DNA of 63,246 bases from Salinivirgaceae bacterium (GTDB taxonomy: Bacteria; Bacteroidota; Bacteroidia; Bacteroidales; SZUA-534): positions 1 to 63,246 of the forward strand of contig JAKSOL010000015.1 of assembly GCA_024405635.1 (NCBI GenBank), in the 5' to 3' direction. The notes under the pieces were generated by a model. The model was given only the letters and a program-made list of their open reading frames with translations. It ran no database searches and was not told where the DNA came from. This document shows, piece by piece, positions 35,837 through 45,448 of the stretch (its first letter is position 1; each line of letters starts with the position of its first letter). The position numbers and the translations under genes were made by a program.

Positions 35837-37159
35837 TTAGTACATTTTGATAACCAAAACTTGTTTTGTAGTGTCGGTTATCTTGAAACGATTGTCGGGG
35901 CGGTAACCTGCAACCCAAATAATTTGATTGTTGCTAGTAAGAACTAATGCGCTCTCTTTGTCGAGTCGGTTAATCTTGTTGTTTATGAAAAAGTTACTCA
36001 ACTTTTGTTGCTTATTCATTCCAAGAGGGTAGAATGTGTCGCCGTTTTGCCATGAGCGTATTGTTATGGGTAATTCTATCTTTTCAAAGTCGAGGCAAGC
36101 TACGTTAGATAGCTTTATTAGTTCAAAGTTTTCAATATCAACGACTTGCATTTCAAAAGTTGAGCCGTTTGCTTTTGTTGTGCCAATTTGTTCAACCTGA
36201 ACATTTGTTGTTTTATTTGTAGTTGGTTCTATTATTATGTATTGGCGGTCAATTAGCAGTTTGTGGCTGTTGCTAAAAAATAGTTTGCCACTCTCGCCGT
36301 TTATTAGTGACAATATGCGTTTGGTTTGTTCGTTGTTAAATCCGTAATCTGAAAGTATTTCGAACAAAACTGTTTCGGCAAACTGTTCGTTGATAAGCGT
36401 TTGCTTGTCAATTATGGTTTTGCCATTAATGTTTTTTACCATTCGTAGTTTGGCTTGCTCAACGTAAAAGTTGTAAATGTTTGCTGCTTGCGACAGATTG
36501 TTGAGGTTTTGCGCCATTCGTTGCTCAAATTGCTTATTTATCTGCTTAAATGCAGGTACAATGTGGTGTCGAATGTAGTTTCGTTGATAATCGTCGCTGA
36601 GGTTTGAGCTATCGGTGCGAAAGGCTAGTTTGTTGTGTTTGGCAAATTCTTCTATTTCAGTACGAGTTGCAAACAATAGTGGTCTTGCAATGTTACCGAC
36701 AAGTGGTTTTATTCCTGTAATGCCGTTAATTCCTGTCCCACGATTTAGGTTAAGCATCAGTGTTTCAATGTTATCCGAAAGGTGATGCCCTGTTGCAATA
36801 CGTGTAAAATTATTTTCGGCTGAAAGTTGCTCAAACCAATTGTAGCGTAACTCGCGAGCGGCCATCTCAATTGATAGTTTGTGCTCAGCTGCGTATTCTT
36901 TTGTGTTAAATGATTTGCAAAAGAGTTTGACGTTGTATTGTTTGGCTAGTTGTCTCACAAAATCTTCGTCGCCATCAGATTCTTCGTTCCGAAGGTTGAA
37001 ATTGCAGTGAGCAATCTGTGTGTTGTATCCACATTTTACTAATAAATGAAGCAACACAACAGAATCGGCGCCGCCGCTTACTGTTGCAAGAATTTTGTCG
37101 TTCTGGCTAAATAGTCGGTTTTGCTTTATAAATTTTTCAAAAGCGATTTGACTAACCAT
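35837..37159 (-). CDS. tilS: tRNA(Ile)-lysidine synthase
   Basis: 440 residues. The PP-loop ATP pyrophosphatase motif SGGADSVVLLHLL (28-40) lies in the N-terminal domain, followed by HCNFNLRNEESDGDEDFV, ATGHHLSDNIETLMLNLNRGTGINGI, RTDSSN and a C-terminal TilS domain (IRSWQNGDTFYPLGM, KLSNFFINNKI). It attaches lysine to C34 of tRNA-Ile(CAU), changing its specificity from Met to Ile; essential in most bacteria. Its start overlaps the end of serB by 8 bases, indicating coupled translation. Confidence 0.95.
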   Translation of the reverse strand: MVSQIAFEKFIKQNRLFSQNDKILATVSGGADSVVLLHLLVKCGYNTQIAHCNFNLRNEESDGDEDFVRQLAKQYNVKLFCKSFNTKEYAAEHKLSIEMAARELRYNWFEQLSAENNFTRIATGHHLSDNIETLMLNLNRGTGINGITGIKPLVGNIARPLLFATRTEIEEFAKHNKLAFRTDSSNLSDDYQRNYIRHHIVPAFKQINKQFEQRMAQNLNNLSQAANIYNFYVEQAKLRMVKNINGKTIIDKQTLINEQFAETVLFEILSDYGFNNEQTKRILSLINGESGKLFFSNSHKLLIDRQYIIIEPTTNKTTNVQVEQIGTTKANGSTFEMQVVDIENFELIKLSNVACLDFEKIELPITIRSWQNGDTFYPLGMNKQQKLSNFFINNKINRLDKESALVLTSNNQIIWVAGYRPDNRFKITDTTKQVLVIKMY

Positions 37160-38378
37160 TAATATCTCTGTCTCTAAATCCGAGGAAGTAAAGAATGGTG
37201 TCCAAGCCTCCAGCTGAAATTGAATGCTGAGCTGACTCTTTTACTTTAGGTTTAGCATGGAAAGCAATTCCCAAGCCTGCAAGTTTAAGCATAGGCAAGT
37301 CGTTTGATCCGTCGCCTACTGCAATAACTTGTTCCAAGTGAATATCTTCTTTAAAAGCTAAAAGGTTTAGTAGTTCGGCTTTGCGAGCGCCGTCAACAAT
37401 TTCGCCAACATGACGGCCTGTTAGTTTGCCGTTTGCTATTTCAAGTTCGTTGGCAAATACGTAGTCAATGTCTAGCTTGTTTTTTAGATAGTTGCCAAAG
37501 TAGTTAAATCCACCCGAAAGTATGGCTGTGCGGTATCCGTAGCGTTTTAGTGTTTTAAATAAACGCTCGGCACCTTTGGTGAGAGGCAAGTTTTCGGCAA
37601 TGTCGCGCATTACAGATTCGTCAAGACCTTTCAATAACGACACACGTTTAATAAAACTTTGTTTGAAATCAATTTCGCCACGCATGGCCGATTCGGTTAT
37701 TTTGCTCACTTCGTCGCCAACACCTGCACGTTTTGCAAGCTCGTCAATAACTTCGGTTTGGATTAGGGTAGAGTCCATATCGAAGCAAACAAGACGACGA
37801 TTGCGGCGGAATACGCTATCTTCTTGAAACGCAATATCAACACCACCTTCGCGGTTTGAGATGTTGATAAAATCGAGTTTCATTTGCTCAATGTCTTTTG
37901 GTACACCGCGCACCGAAAATTCAACAACTGCGTGCGATTGCTCGTCTTTTGAGTTCATTGACACACGTCCGCTGATACGTTTTATCGAGTCGATGTTTAG
38001 TCCTTGTTCTGCTACAACAGCCGAAACATTTGCCATGTGTTCGGCTTTAAGCACGTGCGATATTAAGGTAACTATGTAGCGTTTTTTACCTTGGTTCGAT
38101 ACCCAATCTTCGTATTTATCGGTTTGGATTGGGGTAAATTTTACGTTAATACCTAGCGAGTATGCTTCGAAAAGCAAGTCTTTTAGAAATGCAGATGAAC
38201 CTGATTTGGCGGGAACTTCAAGCAAAATGCCCAAGTTAAGGTCATCGTGGATAACCGACTGGCCAATGTCGAGAATGTTGATGTCGTATTGCATCAAAAT
38301 CTTTGTAATAGACGCGGTTAATCCGGGTTTGTCGTGTCCCGATACGTTTAACAGTATGATTTCGTTTTTGGTGTTCAT
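37152..38378 (-). CDS. serB: Phosphoserine phosphatase with N-terminal ACT domains
   Basis: 408 residues. Two ACT domains (NVSGHDKPGLTASITKIL at about 11-28; YIVTLISHVLKAEHMANVSAVV at about 101-122) precede a HAD phosphatase: FDMDSTLIQTEVIDELA (Asp200 and Asp202), ILSGGFNYFGNYLK, and VIAVGDGSNDLPMLKLAGLGIAF. It catalyses the last step of serine synthesis; ACT domains suggest amino-acid feedback. First gene of a serB-tilS pair; the gene upstream on the same strand is DUF5715 at 38392, 13 bases away. Confidence 0.94.
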   Translation of the reverse strand: MNTKNEIILLNVSGHDKPGLTASITKILMQYDINILDIGQSVIHDDLNLGILLEVPAKSGSSAFLKDLLFEAYSLGINVKFTPIQTDKYEDWVSNQGKKRYIVTLISHVLKAEHMANVSAVVAEQGLNIDSIKRISGRVSMNSKDEQSHAVVEFSVRGVPKDIEQMKLDFINISNREGGVDIAFQEDSVFRRNRRLVCFDMDSTLIQTEVIDELAKRAGVGDEVSKITESAMRGEIDFKQSFIKRVSLLKGLDESVMRDIAENLPLTKGAERLFKTLKRYGYRTAILSGGFNYFGNYLKNKLDIDYVFANELEIANGKLTGRHVGEIVDGARKAELLNLLAFKEDIHLEQVIAVGDGSNDLPMLKLAGLGIAFHAKPKVKESAQHSISAGGLDTILYFLGFRDRDING

Positions 38379-38391
38379 GGTATTAACTTGA

Positions 38392-39108
38392 TTATTTAAC
38401 TGTTACGTGTATGCATTTTGTTGCTTTCTCTTGAATTATGTAGCATTTTTCTTGAGCTTGAAGGTCGAGTAAAGTGCGAATTAAAATGTTTCGTAATCGT
38501 TTTGAGTGAAATACTTTGTCGTCGTTCACCTCGTAAAATTCTTCTTCAGGAATATCAAACGATCGTCCGTAGTAGTGCGATGTCATGTTTTTGGTGGCAT
38601 TTACATTTTTTTCGCGCAGTTTGTTTTGGCTTTCTATTGTGCGCAAAACCGATGAAATGCCATATCTATATGGTTGTATGCCAGCCTCTTCAAGATTTTT
38701 TTTGAATTCTTTGCCTAGTGTCGTTAAAAAATCAACTGCATCGCGTTGCATGTATGGAATTGACATGGTCAAACCTTGAAGTTTGTAGTAGTTTGAGTTG
38801 TCGTAAATGCGGCGCAGTTTGTAATCAACTATGTATTGCGATTGGTTGTTGTCAAAGTCGGCTTTTGAGGCAAGTGGCTCGGTCATTCCGCGACTGCGAG
38901 CTACTTCAAGGTGCATCTCGTTTGTGTATTGGTGCATGGCTCTTATCTCTTGTTGGCTTAGTTCGCTAACAGGTACTTGGGTAATTTTTTTAAGATGCGT
39001 TTTGGGGGAGTTTTTGGGTATTATGAATATGATAGCTACTATAATGGCAACAACTACCAAAATAAATCTGATTAGTTTTCTAACGCTTAAATGTCTGCCT
39101 TCAAACAT
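38392..39108 (-). CDS. DUF5715 family membrane-anchored protein
   Basis: 238 residues: one N-terminal membrane helix (KLIRFILVVVAIIVAIIFII) and a periplasmic domain with GISSVLRTIESQNKLREKN, SHYYGRSFDIPEEEFYEV and CIHVTV. The SSxxRT...SxHxxGRSFDI pattern is like peptidase M15-type murein DD-carboxypeptidases, to which DUF5715 proteins are related; zinc ligands are plausible but not proven. A perfect -7 element TAACTTTG occurs on the minus strand just upstream. Probably heads the DUF5715-serB-tilS operon. Confidence 0.7.
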   Translation of the reverse strand: MFEGRHLSVRKLIRFILVVVAIIVAIIFIIPKNSPKTHLKKITQVPVSELSQQEIRAMHQYTNEMHLEVARSRGMTEPLASKADFDNNQSQYIVDYKLRRIYDNSNYYKLQGLTMSIPYMQRDAVDFLTTLGKEFKKNLEEAGIQPYRYGISSVLRTIESQNKLREKNVNATKNMTSHYYGRSFDIPEEEFYEVNDDKVFHSKRLRNILIRTLLDLQAQEKCYIIQEKATKCIHVTVK

Positions 39109-39276
39109 GTGTCCTTTTTTTTAGCAACGCAAAGTTAAAAGATTGAGCCAAAGCAAACCTTGCTCAATGTTCGTTTTTTCTCAAAAATAATAGCTGCTTT
39201 GCTTAGGCGTGCAAAACAGTATCAAATGTATTATCTAGTCTGTGTAAAAAATGATAGTCGGGACGGTGCCGATTAC

Positions 39277-39723
39277 TTATTTGAGACGCACTTTTACCAC
39301 AACTTTTTTCACTGCCGAAGGCTCATCGCATTTCAAACAAGGAAGATGAAGGTCGTCGGGGAAGAAAATTGCAAACATTCCTTCTTTTAGTGTAATTGTC
39401 TCGTAATCGCCTTCAAAGAAAGCAATGTCGCGCTCGTTTGAGTAGGGTATCGATTCGGTTTGGTTGTTGAATTTTGCAACACCAATTTTTTCTTGGCCAG
39501 AAATAATATATTGAATATCAATGTATTCGCGATGGCCTTCAAGTTGGCCGCTACTTTTGGTAATGTAGTCGCTTATTGATGCAAAAATGTCATTGCCGTC
39601 AATTGGGTATTTGCCCTCTTGATACTCCGAAAAGTCGGTTGATTTGAGGTATTCAAACGCGCGTGCAAATAGCGGATGAAGTTCAATGTATTGTGTGTAG
39701 TTGGCAATGTTGTCAATAACCAT
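39277..39723 (-). CDS. YhcH/YjgK/YiaL family protein
   Basis: 148 residues from the ATG at 39723; a longer frame has a His-rich head lying on the promoter side (TACATTTG, complement of 39748-39755). Cupin-like family signatures: HREYIDIQYIISGQEKIGV, YSNERDIAFFEGDYETITLKEGMFAIFFPDDLHLPC and KKVVVKVRL. Relatives (DUF386, EbgC/NanQ) act on sugars such as sialic acid anomers. Substrate here unknown. Confidence 0.85.
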   Translation of the reverse strand: MVIDNIANYTQYIELHPLFARAFEYLKSTDFSEYQEGKYPIDGNDIFASISDYITKSSGQLEGHREYIDIQYIISGQEKIGVAKFNNQTESIPYSNERDIAFFEGDYETITLKEGMFAIFFPDDLHLPCLKCDEPSAVKKVVVKVRLK

Positions 39724-39803
39724 AGTTAGTCGTTTTTTTTGAGCGCGCAAATGTACAAAATAGTTGAGACCGTGGTGGTGGGGCAAATACTTTTTTGTGC
39801 CGA

Positions 39804-41357
39804 TTATTTAAGGTATTCTGCAGCCGATTCAGCGCACCGTTGGCCATCGAGAGCTGACGATACAATGCCACCTGCATAACCTGCCCCCTCACCACATGGA
39901 AATAGTCCTGCTATTTGAATATGCTGTAATGTGTCTTTGTCGCGAGGAATGCGTATTGGCGAACTTGTACGGCTTTCAACGCCTATAAGAGTAGCTTCTG
40001 ATGTATAAAAACCATGCATCTTGCGGTCAAATGCAAGCAATCCCTGTTGCAGGCGTTTGCCAATTTCGGCGGGCATCCACTGGTGCATGGCCGAACTGGC
40101 TATTCCAGGACGGAACGACGATTCGGGCAGTGATGATGAAATTTTGCCTTCCACAAAGTCGGTAACACGCTGTGCTGGCGCTATTTGGCCACCGCCACCA
40201 CTGGCAAACGACAGTTGTTCGTAGTTCATTTGGTAGCGTAGTCCGGCTAAAATGTCGTTTGGCGATTGCATCAGGTCTTCGGCTCTTATTTCAACTACCA
40301 AACCTGAGTTTGCCCAACGTGTGCCGCGAGTTGATGGCGACATTCCGTTAACCACCATTTCGTTTGGCGATGTTGATGCTGGTACTATTATTCCTCCGGG
40401 GCACATGCAAAACGAATATACTCCACGTCCATCAACTTGATGCACAAGGCTATATGCTGCAGCAGGTAGGTATTGGCTACGTGTTTTGCACGAGTATTGT
40501 ATGCTGTCAATTAGTGCTTGTGGATGCTCAATGCGCACGCCCATTGCAAACGATTTTGCTTGAAGCTCAACTCCTTGATTGTAAAGCGATTGGTAAACGT
40601 CGCGAGCCGAGTGCCCTGTGGCTAGTATAACAGCTTTCGATTCAATTTTTGTTCCGTTTGTTAGTTCAACTCCGCAAACTTTGTCGCCGTTAAGCATCAG
40701 TTTAGCAAACTGTGTGTTAAAATGAACTTCGCCGCCATATTCTACAATGGTTTTGCGAATGTTTTCAATAATTCCAGGCAGTTTGTCGGTGCCAATGTGT
40801 GGGTGGGTGTCAACTAAAATGTCGGGTTTTGCACCGTTTGCGTTTAGCACTTGCAACACAAACGATATGTCGCCGCGTTTTTTTGAGCGAGTAAATAATT
40901 TTCCATCGGAGTAAGTGCCAGCACCGCCTTCGCCAAATCCGTAGTTTGAGTTTGGGTCAACACCTTCGTTGCGGTGTATTTGGGCCACGTCAAAGCGACG
41001 CGAGTGCACATCTTTTCCGCGTTCAATTATTATTGGTTTGTATCCAAGTTGCAAAAACCGAAGTGCGGCAAACAATCCACCAGGACCAGCGCCAACTATC
41101 ACAACTGGAGTTTTGTGCTCAACGTTTTGGTAACGAAAATCAATTGGCTGAGGTTTTTCGGGCTGTTGGTTTATGTAAACATCCATCCGCAAACTTATTT
41201 TAACCCGGCCATGTCGAGCGTCAATCGAGCGGTTTTTTAATTGGCAAAATGTTATCTGCTCTTTGCCCACTCCAAGTTGGCGAGCCACTACTGGCAAGTA
41301 ATATTTTTCGTCGGATGCTACTTGCGGGTCAACGGCAATAACCAATTCTTTTACCAT
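39804..41357 (-). CDS. FAD-dependent dehydrogenase (COG2509-like)
   Basis: 517 residues. Dinucleotide-binding motif VVIVGAGPGGLFAALRFLQLG near residues 90-110, preceded by an about 85-residue N-terminal region; then NYGFGEGGAGTYSDGKLFTR, ATGHSARDVY, SFCMCPGGIIVPASTSPNEMVVNGMSPS split over 320-350 and the C-terminal GLFPCGEGAGYAGGIVSSALDGQRCAESAA. Matches the uncharacterised FAD-utilising dehydrogenase family found across bacteria. Substrate unknown. Only 3 bases separate it from the porT-like gene. Confidence 0.85.
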   Translation of the reverse strand: MVKELVIAVDPQVASDEKYYLPVVARQLGVGKEQITFCQLKNRSIDARHGRVKISLRMDVYINQQPEKPQPIDFRYQNVEHKTPVVIVGAGPGGLFAALRFLQLGYKPIIIERGKDVHSRRFDVAQIHRNEGVDPNSNYGFGEGGAGTYSDGKLFTRSKKRGDISFVLQVLNANGAKPDILVDTHPHIGTDKLPGIIENIRKTIVEYGGEVHFNTQFAKLMLNGDKVCGVELTNGTKIESKAVILATGHSARDVYQSLYNQGVELQAKSFAMGVRIEHPQALIDSIQYSCKTRSQYLPAAAYSLVHQVDGRGVYSFCMCPGGIIVPASTSPNEMVVNGMSPSTRGTRWANSGLVVEIRAEDLMQSPNDILAGLRYQMNYEQLSFASGGGGQIAPAQRVTDFVEGKISSSLPESSFRPGIASSAMHQWMPAEIGKRLQQGLLAFDRKMHGFYTSEATLIGVESRTSSPIRIPRDKDTLQHIQIAGLFPCGEGAGYAGGIVSSALDGQRCAESAAEYLK

Positions 41358-41360
41358 AAC

Positions 41361-42074
41361 TTATTCAAAATGAATTAGTAAAGTGACCATTTTTGACCCA
41401 AGTCGGCTAAATGCTTTGGTGAATTCAGTATTGTCGTTTTTTGCTACATTCATCAGTCCGTAGCTGAATTTAAGCTCGGTTGAGTATTTGAAGTATTTCA
41501 AATAATTGTCTAAACCTACGCTGGCCTCTAGGTAAAGGTCAAACTTGTTAAGGCGAATTTTAGGTTTGTCTTCGGCTTTAATTTTTTTGCGAGCAGCTAG
41601 GTCAAAAACTGGATTAACGCCCAGTGTTACGTAAGGTCGATAGTTGCTTTCGCGAATGGCTCGATATTTAATCAGAGTGGGGAATTGCAGCAGCGTTGTC
41701 TCAATGTTCATATTGTGGGTTCGCAACACTTTTGATGCTACATCGTCGTGAAGCATGTATTTCAACGTACGTTGGCTAAACAAAAGGCCGGGAATGATGC
41801 GTGCGTCTAAATTTTCGGTTAGTTTGGCATTTGCCACCATGCTTGCGCCAAACAAAGCTCCGCCGCTGTATTCAACGCTGTAAACGGTGTCGAGTTTGTT
41901 AAATTCGTCGGAGTGATTTATTACAAAACCCATTCGGCCAAGCGAAAACGAAAACCCAAAATGGTATGGCTCAGCATCGTAAAACGGTTTGTGCCAAGCT
42001 TTTTTCTTTTGCGCGTCGGCGTTGACAAATGCCGATAGCAGAATCAATACTATAAGTGTGATTTTCTTTATCAT
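41361..42074 (-). CDS. porT: PorT-like outer-membrane beta-barrel protein
   Basis: 237 residues. Signal peptide MIKKITLIVLILLSAFVNADA, then YHFGFSFSLGRMGFVI and alternating hydrophobic strands (GGALFGASMVANAKLTENLDARIIPGLLFSQRTLKY, LLQFPTLIKYRAIRESNYRPYVTLGVNPVFDLAARKK split over the barrel), ending in the aromatic FE typical of outer-membrane insertion. The pattern matches PorT, needed for type IX secretion in Porphyromonas and relatives. Co-transcribed with the FAD dehydrogenase 3 bases downstream. Confidence 0.8.
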   Translation of the reverse strand: MIKKITLIVLILLSAFVNADAQKKKAWHKPFYDAEPYHFGFSFSLGRMGFVINHSDEFNKLDTVYSVEYSGGALFGASMVANAKLTENLDARIIPGLLFSQRTLKYMLHDDVASKVLRTHNMNIETTLLQFPTLIKYRAIRESNYRPYVTLGVNPVFDLAARKKIKAEDKPKIRLNKFDLYLEASVGLDNYLKYFKYSTELKFSYGLMNVAKNDNTEFTKAFSRLGSKMVTLLIHFE

Positions 42075-42167
42075 AAGGCTCGCAAATGTAGAAAAATCAA
42101 TTATGATTTATGAATGTTGTTTAGTGGTTTGTAAATGATTGATTTTTAGAATTGTATGCAATAAACT

Positions 42168-42197
42168 TTTGTTCACCGCACAAACTCTGTATTTTTG
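42168..42197 (+). promoter_or_regulatory. Promoter of the uracil-DNA-glycosylase-like gene
   Basis: TTTG at 42168-42171, an 18-base spacer and TATTTTTG at 42190-42197. The predicted transcript start falls within a few bases of the ATG at 42203. Confidence 0.75.
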
Positions 42198-42202
42198 TCG
42201 CT

Positions 42203-42775
42203 ATGATGGAATCGCATCCGCTTGGTTTTTTTATTCCGCAAGATGCTCGTTTGCTGATGCTTGGAAGTTTTCCGCCACCGCACAATCGTTGGTCAATGGA
42301 GTTTTTTTACCCAAATTTTCAGAACGATATGTGGCGCATTTTGGGTCATGTTTTTTTTGCCGATAGAAATCATTTTGTGGTTCAAGGCGAAAAACGATTT
42401 AACTACCAACTAGTGGTCGATTTTGTTACTCAAAAAGGCATTGCGCTTGGCGACACTGCTCAAAAAGTGGTGCGTTTAAAAAACAATGCTTCTGATGCTT
42501 TTTTGCAAATTGAGCAGACTATTGACCTAAACGATGTGCTACAAAGAATGCCGCTTTGCTCGGCTATTGTGGTTACAGGGCAAAAGGCAGCCGAAACGCT
42601 TTGTTCAATAGCGCAAACCGATGTGCCAAGCGTGGGGCAGAGTGTGCCATTTTACTTTTTGGACCGAACTATTCGCATTTATCGCATGCCATCGTCGTCG
42701 CGGGCTTATCCTATGGCGCTTGAACGTAAGGCTGAATTTTACGCTGCTATGTTTGCTGAGGTTGGAATGGTGTAG
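42203..42775 (+). CDS. Uracil-DNA glycosylase superfamily protein
   Basis: 190 residues from the ATG pair at 42203/42206; in-frame codons further upstream lie within the promoter. Motif 1-like LLMLGSFPPPHNRWSMEFFYPN near residue 20 and motif 2-like MPSSSRAYPMALERKAEFY near 165 match the UDG superfamily branch represented by Bacteroidetes 'DNA-deoxyinosine glycosylase' type proteins. Probably removes damaged bases; substrate unknown. The promoter position suggests a leaderless mRNA. Confidence 0.7.
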   Translation: MMESHPLGFFIPQDARLLMLGSFPPPHNRWSMEFFYPNFQNDMWRILGHVFFADRNHFVVQGEKRFNYQLVVDFVTQKGIALGDTAQKVVRLKNNASDAFLQIEQTIDLNDVLQRMPLCSAIVVTGQKAAETLCSIAQTDVPSVGQSVPFYFLDRTIRIYRMPSSSRAYPMALERKAEFYAAMFAEVGMV

Positions 42776-42847
42776 GACTTAACTTGTTAAGTTATAGACT
42801 TTTGTAAAGGTTAAATTTCTTTTTTTTTTGTGGTTCATCTCCCAAAC

Positions 42848-43996
42848 CTACTCCTTCTTCCCTTCAAAGAACAAATCTTCCTCAATGCTGTTGATGCGCC
42901 AATCGACGTATGAAAGTATGTTTCTGGTGGTTTTGTTGCGTTCCCAGCCGTAATCTAATATGGTTTTGAGCCATTTTTTCTCTGTTTTGTAATCGTGCAA
43001 CGCGTTGTAAGCCAACGACATTCGGTATTGCGCCTCAAGTGTGGTTTGATAATTTAGGCTGTTTTTCAGCATGCGAATTTGGTTACGCCTACAAGTTGCA
43101 GCCTTAACCGAATCTTCGCGATATTCAAACGCATAACCATCGTAAAACGAGGCTTTGCTGCAATATATTTCGGCCAACGATGCCGAATCGGCTTGACACA
43201 ACTCTATTGCAATATCGGCGTAGGTTAGCGCCTCGTCGCGGTGGCCAGTTGCTCGCAATGCCAAGTTTGAAAGTGCTTGCACTATTGGCAGATGCTCGAA
43301 TCGTGAACCTTCGGCTGCAAGTAGCATAAAGTCAAATGCTTTGTCGAATATGGCGCAGTTTTCGTACGATTTGCCAATAAAGTATAGCGTGCTTGGCGAG
43401 TCGTCGCCATTGGCATTTGTCTCAAGCAGCAAATCGAGTGCGCGGTAGTAGTCGTGTTTTTGATAGCATGCCATTGCTAACTGCTTGTTTACCATTTGGT
43501 TGGTTGGGTCAATTTTGTAGTAAGCGTTGCCGTAATTCACAGCAGAGTCAACCATCTTGTTGTTTCGGCAAAACGAAATTAACTCCGTTACAGCTGCAGC
43601 GTCAAGTTGATTGACAGACACAATTTGACGGGCGCATTCGGTAATAATGCTGTCGGGGGCTGACATTCGTTGCAGACAGTTGAACCGCAACCGCAGATCC
43701 TGGTACTCGTTGGCCGAAAGAAGAAGCGTATCAGCAAGTTGCAAACAGCGTTTATACTGTCCGCGCTTGTAGTAGCATTGTGCCAATCGGCGCACAATGG
43801 TGTCGTTGAAGGTTAATTTGCAAGCTTGTTCGTAGCGCAACATCGAGTTGTAGGTGTCGTTAAGCAACAAACAAGAATCGGCTTGCAACATAAGGCGGCG
43901 CGATTCATCGGTCATCGGTTTAAAATTGGGTTGCGACAAACCACAAAATGGCAGCGCTGCTAACATTATAACTATTGCTCTTTTCATAAAATTCAT
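42848..43996 (-). CDS. Secreted tetratricopeptide-repeat protein
   Basis: 382 residues (an ATG three codons later is equally possible). Signal peptide ends near PFCGLSQ. The rest is helical TPR-like repeats: NSMLRYEQACKL, IVRRLAQCYYKRGQYKRCLQLADTLL, MVNKQLAMACYQKHDYYRALDLLLE, STLYFIGKSYENCAIFDKAFDFMLLA, HRDEALTYADIAIELC and AQYRMSLAYNALHDYKTEKKWL. Probably a periplasmic scaffold. It lies downstream of the blaI-M56 pair on the same strand, with a 70-base gap. Confidence 0.75.
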   Translation of the reverse strand: MNFMKRAIVIMLAALPFCGLSQPNFKPMTDESRRLMLQADSCLLLNDTYNSMLRYEQACKLTFNDTIVRRLAQCYYKRGQYKRCLQLADTLLLSANEYQDLRLRFNCLQRMSAPDSIITECARQIVSVNQLDAAAVTELISFCRNNKMVDSAVNYGNAYYKIDPTNQMVNKQLAMACYQKHDYYRALDLLLETNANGDDSPSTLYFIGKSYENCAIFDKAFDFMLLAAEGSRFEHLPIVQALSNLALRATGHRDEALTYADIAIELCQADSASLAEIYCSKASFYDGYAFEYREDSVKAATCRRNQIRMLKNSLNYQTTLEAQYRMSLAYNALHDYKTEKKWLKTILDYGWERNKTTRNILSYVDWRINSIEEDLFFEGKKE

Positions 43997-44066
43997 GCTT
44001 TAGTTGGTAAAACAAAGGCTCGCCGCCGACGAGCCTTTATGCGTTATGCAAAACAATATAAATCAG

Positions 44067-45446
44067 TTAGTTCAATGTAAAGTTGATTGGAATGTTGAAT
44101 GACACATTCACAACTTCGCCGCGCTGACGGCCCGGTGTCCATTGCGGTAGCAAACTTATAACTCGCATGGCCTCGTTATCAAGGCATTCGATACCTGTAC
44201 CTTTTAACAACTTCACATTTCCCACTTTGCCTTCTTTGTCGATTATAAAGGTTACATAAACCTTGCCTTCTTGTTGGTTTTCCTTGGCATCTTCGGGATA
44301 AACAATGTTTTCTGAAATGAAAGCGCGAAGAGCGTCGTCGCCACCAGGGAATTTTGGCATCTCCTCAACAATCATAAACACTTCATCGGTCGAAACCACG
44401 TCAGCATTTTCACCCTTCATAAGCGAAGGTTCTTTCTCTTCATAACTGCCGTCTTTCAGCTTAACAAACACTCTGTTGTCTTTTGATATAAACGTTGCAT
44501 TGGCAGGAATCTTGTCGTAATCGGCCTGCGAGATTCCTAATTCGGACAATGAGGGTTTCATATTTGTGCTATCTTTGCTGCACGATGAGTTGGCAAATGC
44601 AACTACCGCAAATGCCGCAATTGGTAGGACATAAAGCGCCTTGGCCAATGTCCAAACTGATGATTTTTTACGTGACATCATAGTTATTCTATATTTCAGT
44701 TTACTGTGATTAAAGCTGTTGGCAATTGAATACCACTTCCCGCCAGCAGCTTTTTTAATTAATAATATTTGGTATTGTTTTGCATTGATGCCTGAATCAA
44801 GAACGGCCTTGTCGGCCTCGTACTCGTGCAAGGCGCACAACTCTTGGCGCAATAGCCACATGGCCGGATTGTACCACTGCAAGCAGCACAGCACATCGCA
44901 CACCAGTACATCAACCGAGTGCATGCACCTTATGTGGGCCTGCTCGTGGGTTATTATCTCGCGGCTACTATCGTCGTAGTCCTTGCGGTTTATTACTATG
45001 TATTTTATCCAACTGAACGGAGCCTGCTCGTTGTCAACTATCACAAGTGTTGAGCCGTCAGATAGTTTTTGGTGCTCGCCCTGCGCTATTACGCGCACCA
45101 CTCCCACTATCGACAATGCCATGCGGACCAAACAAACCACAATGCCAAGGTAGAACACCACAACCACTGCCATTCGCCAATCGAACTCGGTTGCTGTAGG
45201 GTTTCCAACAATCACCTCCTCAAGCATAATCACTGGCTGCGCTATGGCGTAGGTGGCCGACTTGCCTGTGGAAACGTACTGAAACATCAGTCCGCCAAAC
45301 GGCAACAAAAACGACAACAAAATGCTGCCAAGTACTAAAAAACGGTTGGCACGATGCAGGGTCTCGCGACTCATAAACGAGCGAAACAACAAATAAAAAG
45401 CTATCAGCAAAGCCGACACCTTTAAACTATACACAAGCATTTCCAT
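44067..45446 (-). CDS. BlaR1-like M56 metallopeptidase with C-terminal TonB domain
   Basis: 459 residues. N-terminal membrane helices (SALLIAFYLLFRSF, GSILLSFLLPFGGLMF, VVVFYLGIVVCLVRMAL), zinc protease motif ITHEQAHIRCMHSVD (HExxH 167-171) with ELCALHEYEADKAV supplying the third ligand, a fourth helix (ALYVLPIAAFAVVAFANSSC), a periplasmic linker, and a TonB C-terminal domain (about 360-459: FPGGDDALRAFISENIVYPEDAKENQQEGKVYVTF in part, LPQWTPGRQRGEVVNVSFNIPI). In BlaR1/MecR1, the protease relays antibiotic sensing to BlaI. Here the sensor is replaced by a TonB-like domain, a common Bacteroidetes arrangement of unknown signal. Two bases separate it from the BlaI-like gene. Confidence 0.88.
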   Translation of the reverse strand: MEMLVYSLKVSALLIAFYLLFRSFMSRETLHRANRFLVLGSILLSFLLPFGGLMFQYVSTGKSATYAIAQPVIMLEEVIVGNPTATEFDWRMAVVVVFYLGIVVCLVRMALSIVGVVRVIAQGEHQKLSDGSTLVIVDNEQAPFSWIKYIVINRKDYDDSSREIITHEQAHIRCMHSVDVLVCDVLCCLQWYNPAMWLLRQELCALHEYEADKAVLDSGINAKQYQILLIKKAAGGKWYSIANSFNHSKLKYRITMMSRKKSSVWTLAKALYVLPIAAFAVVAFANSSCSKDSTNMKPSLSELGISQADYDKIPANATFISKDNRVFVKLKDGSYEEKEPSLMKGENADVVSTDEVFMIVEEMPKFPGGDDALRAFISENIVYPEDAKENQQEGKVYVTFIIDKEGKVGNVKLLKGTGIECLDNEAMRVISLLPQWTPGRQRGEVVNVSFNIPINFTLN

Positions 45447-45448
45447 GA

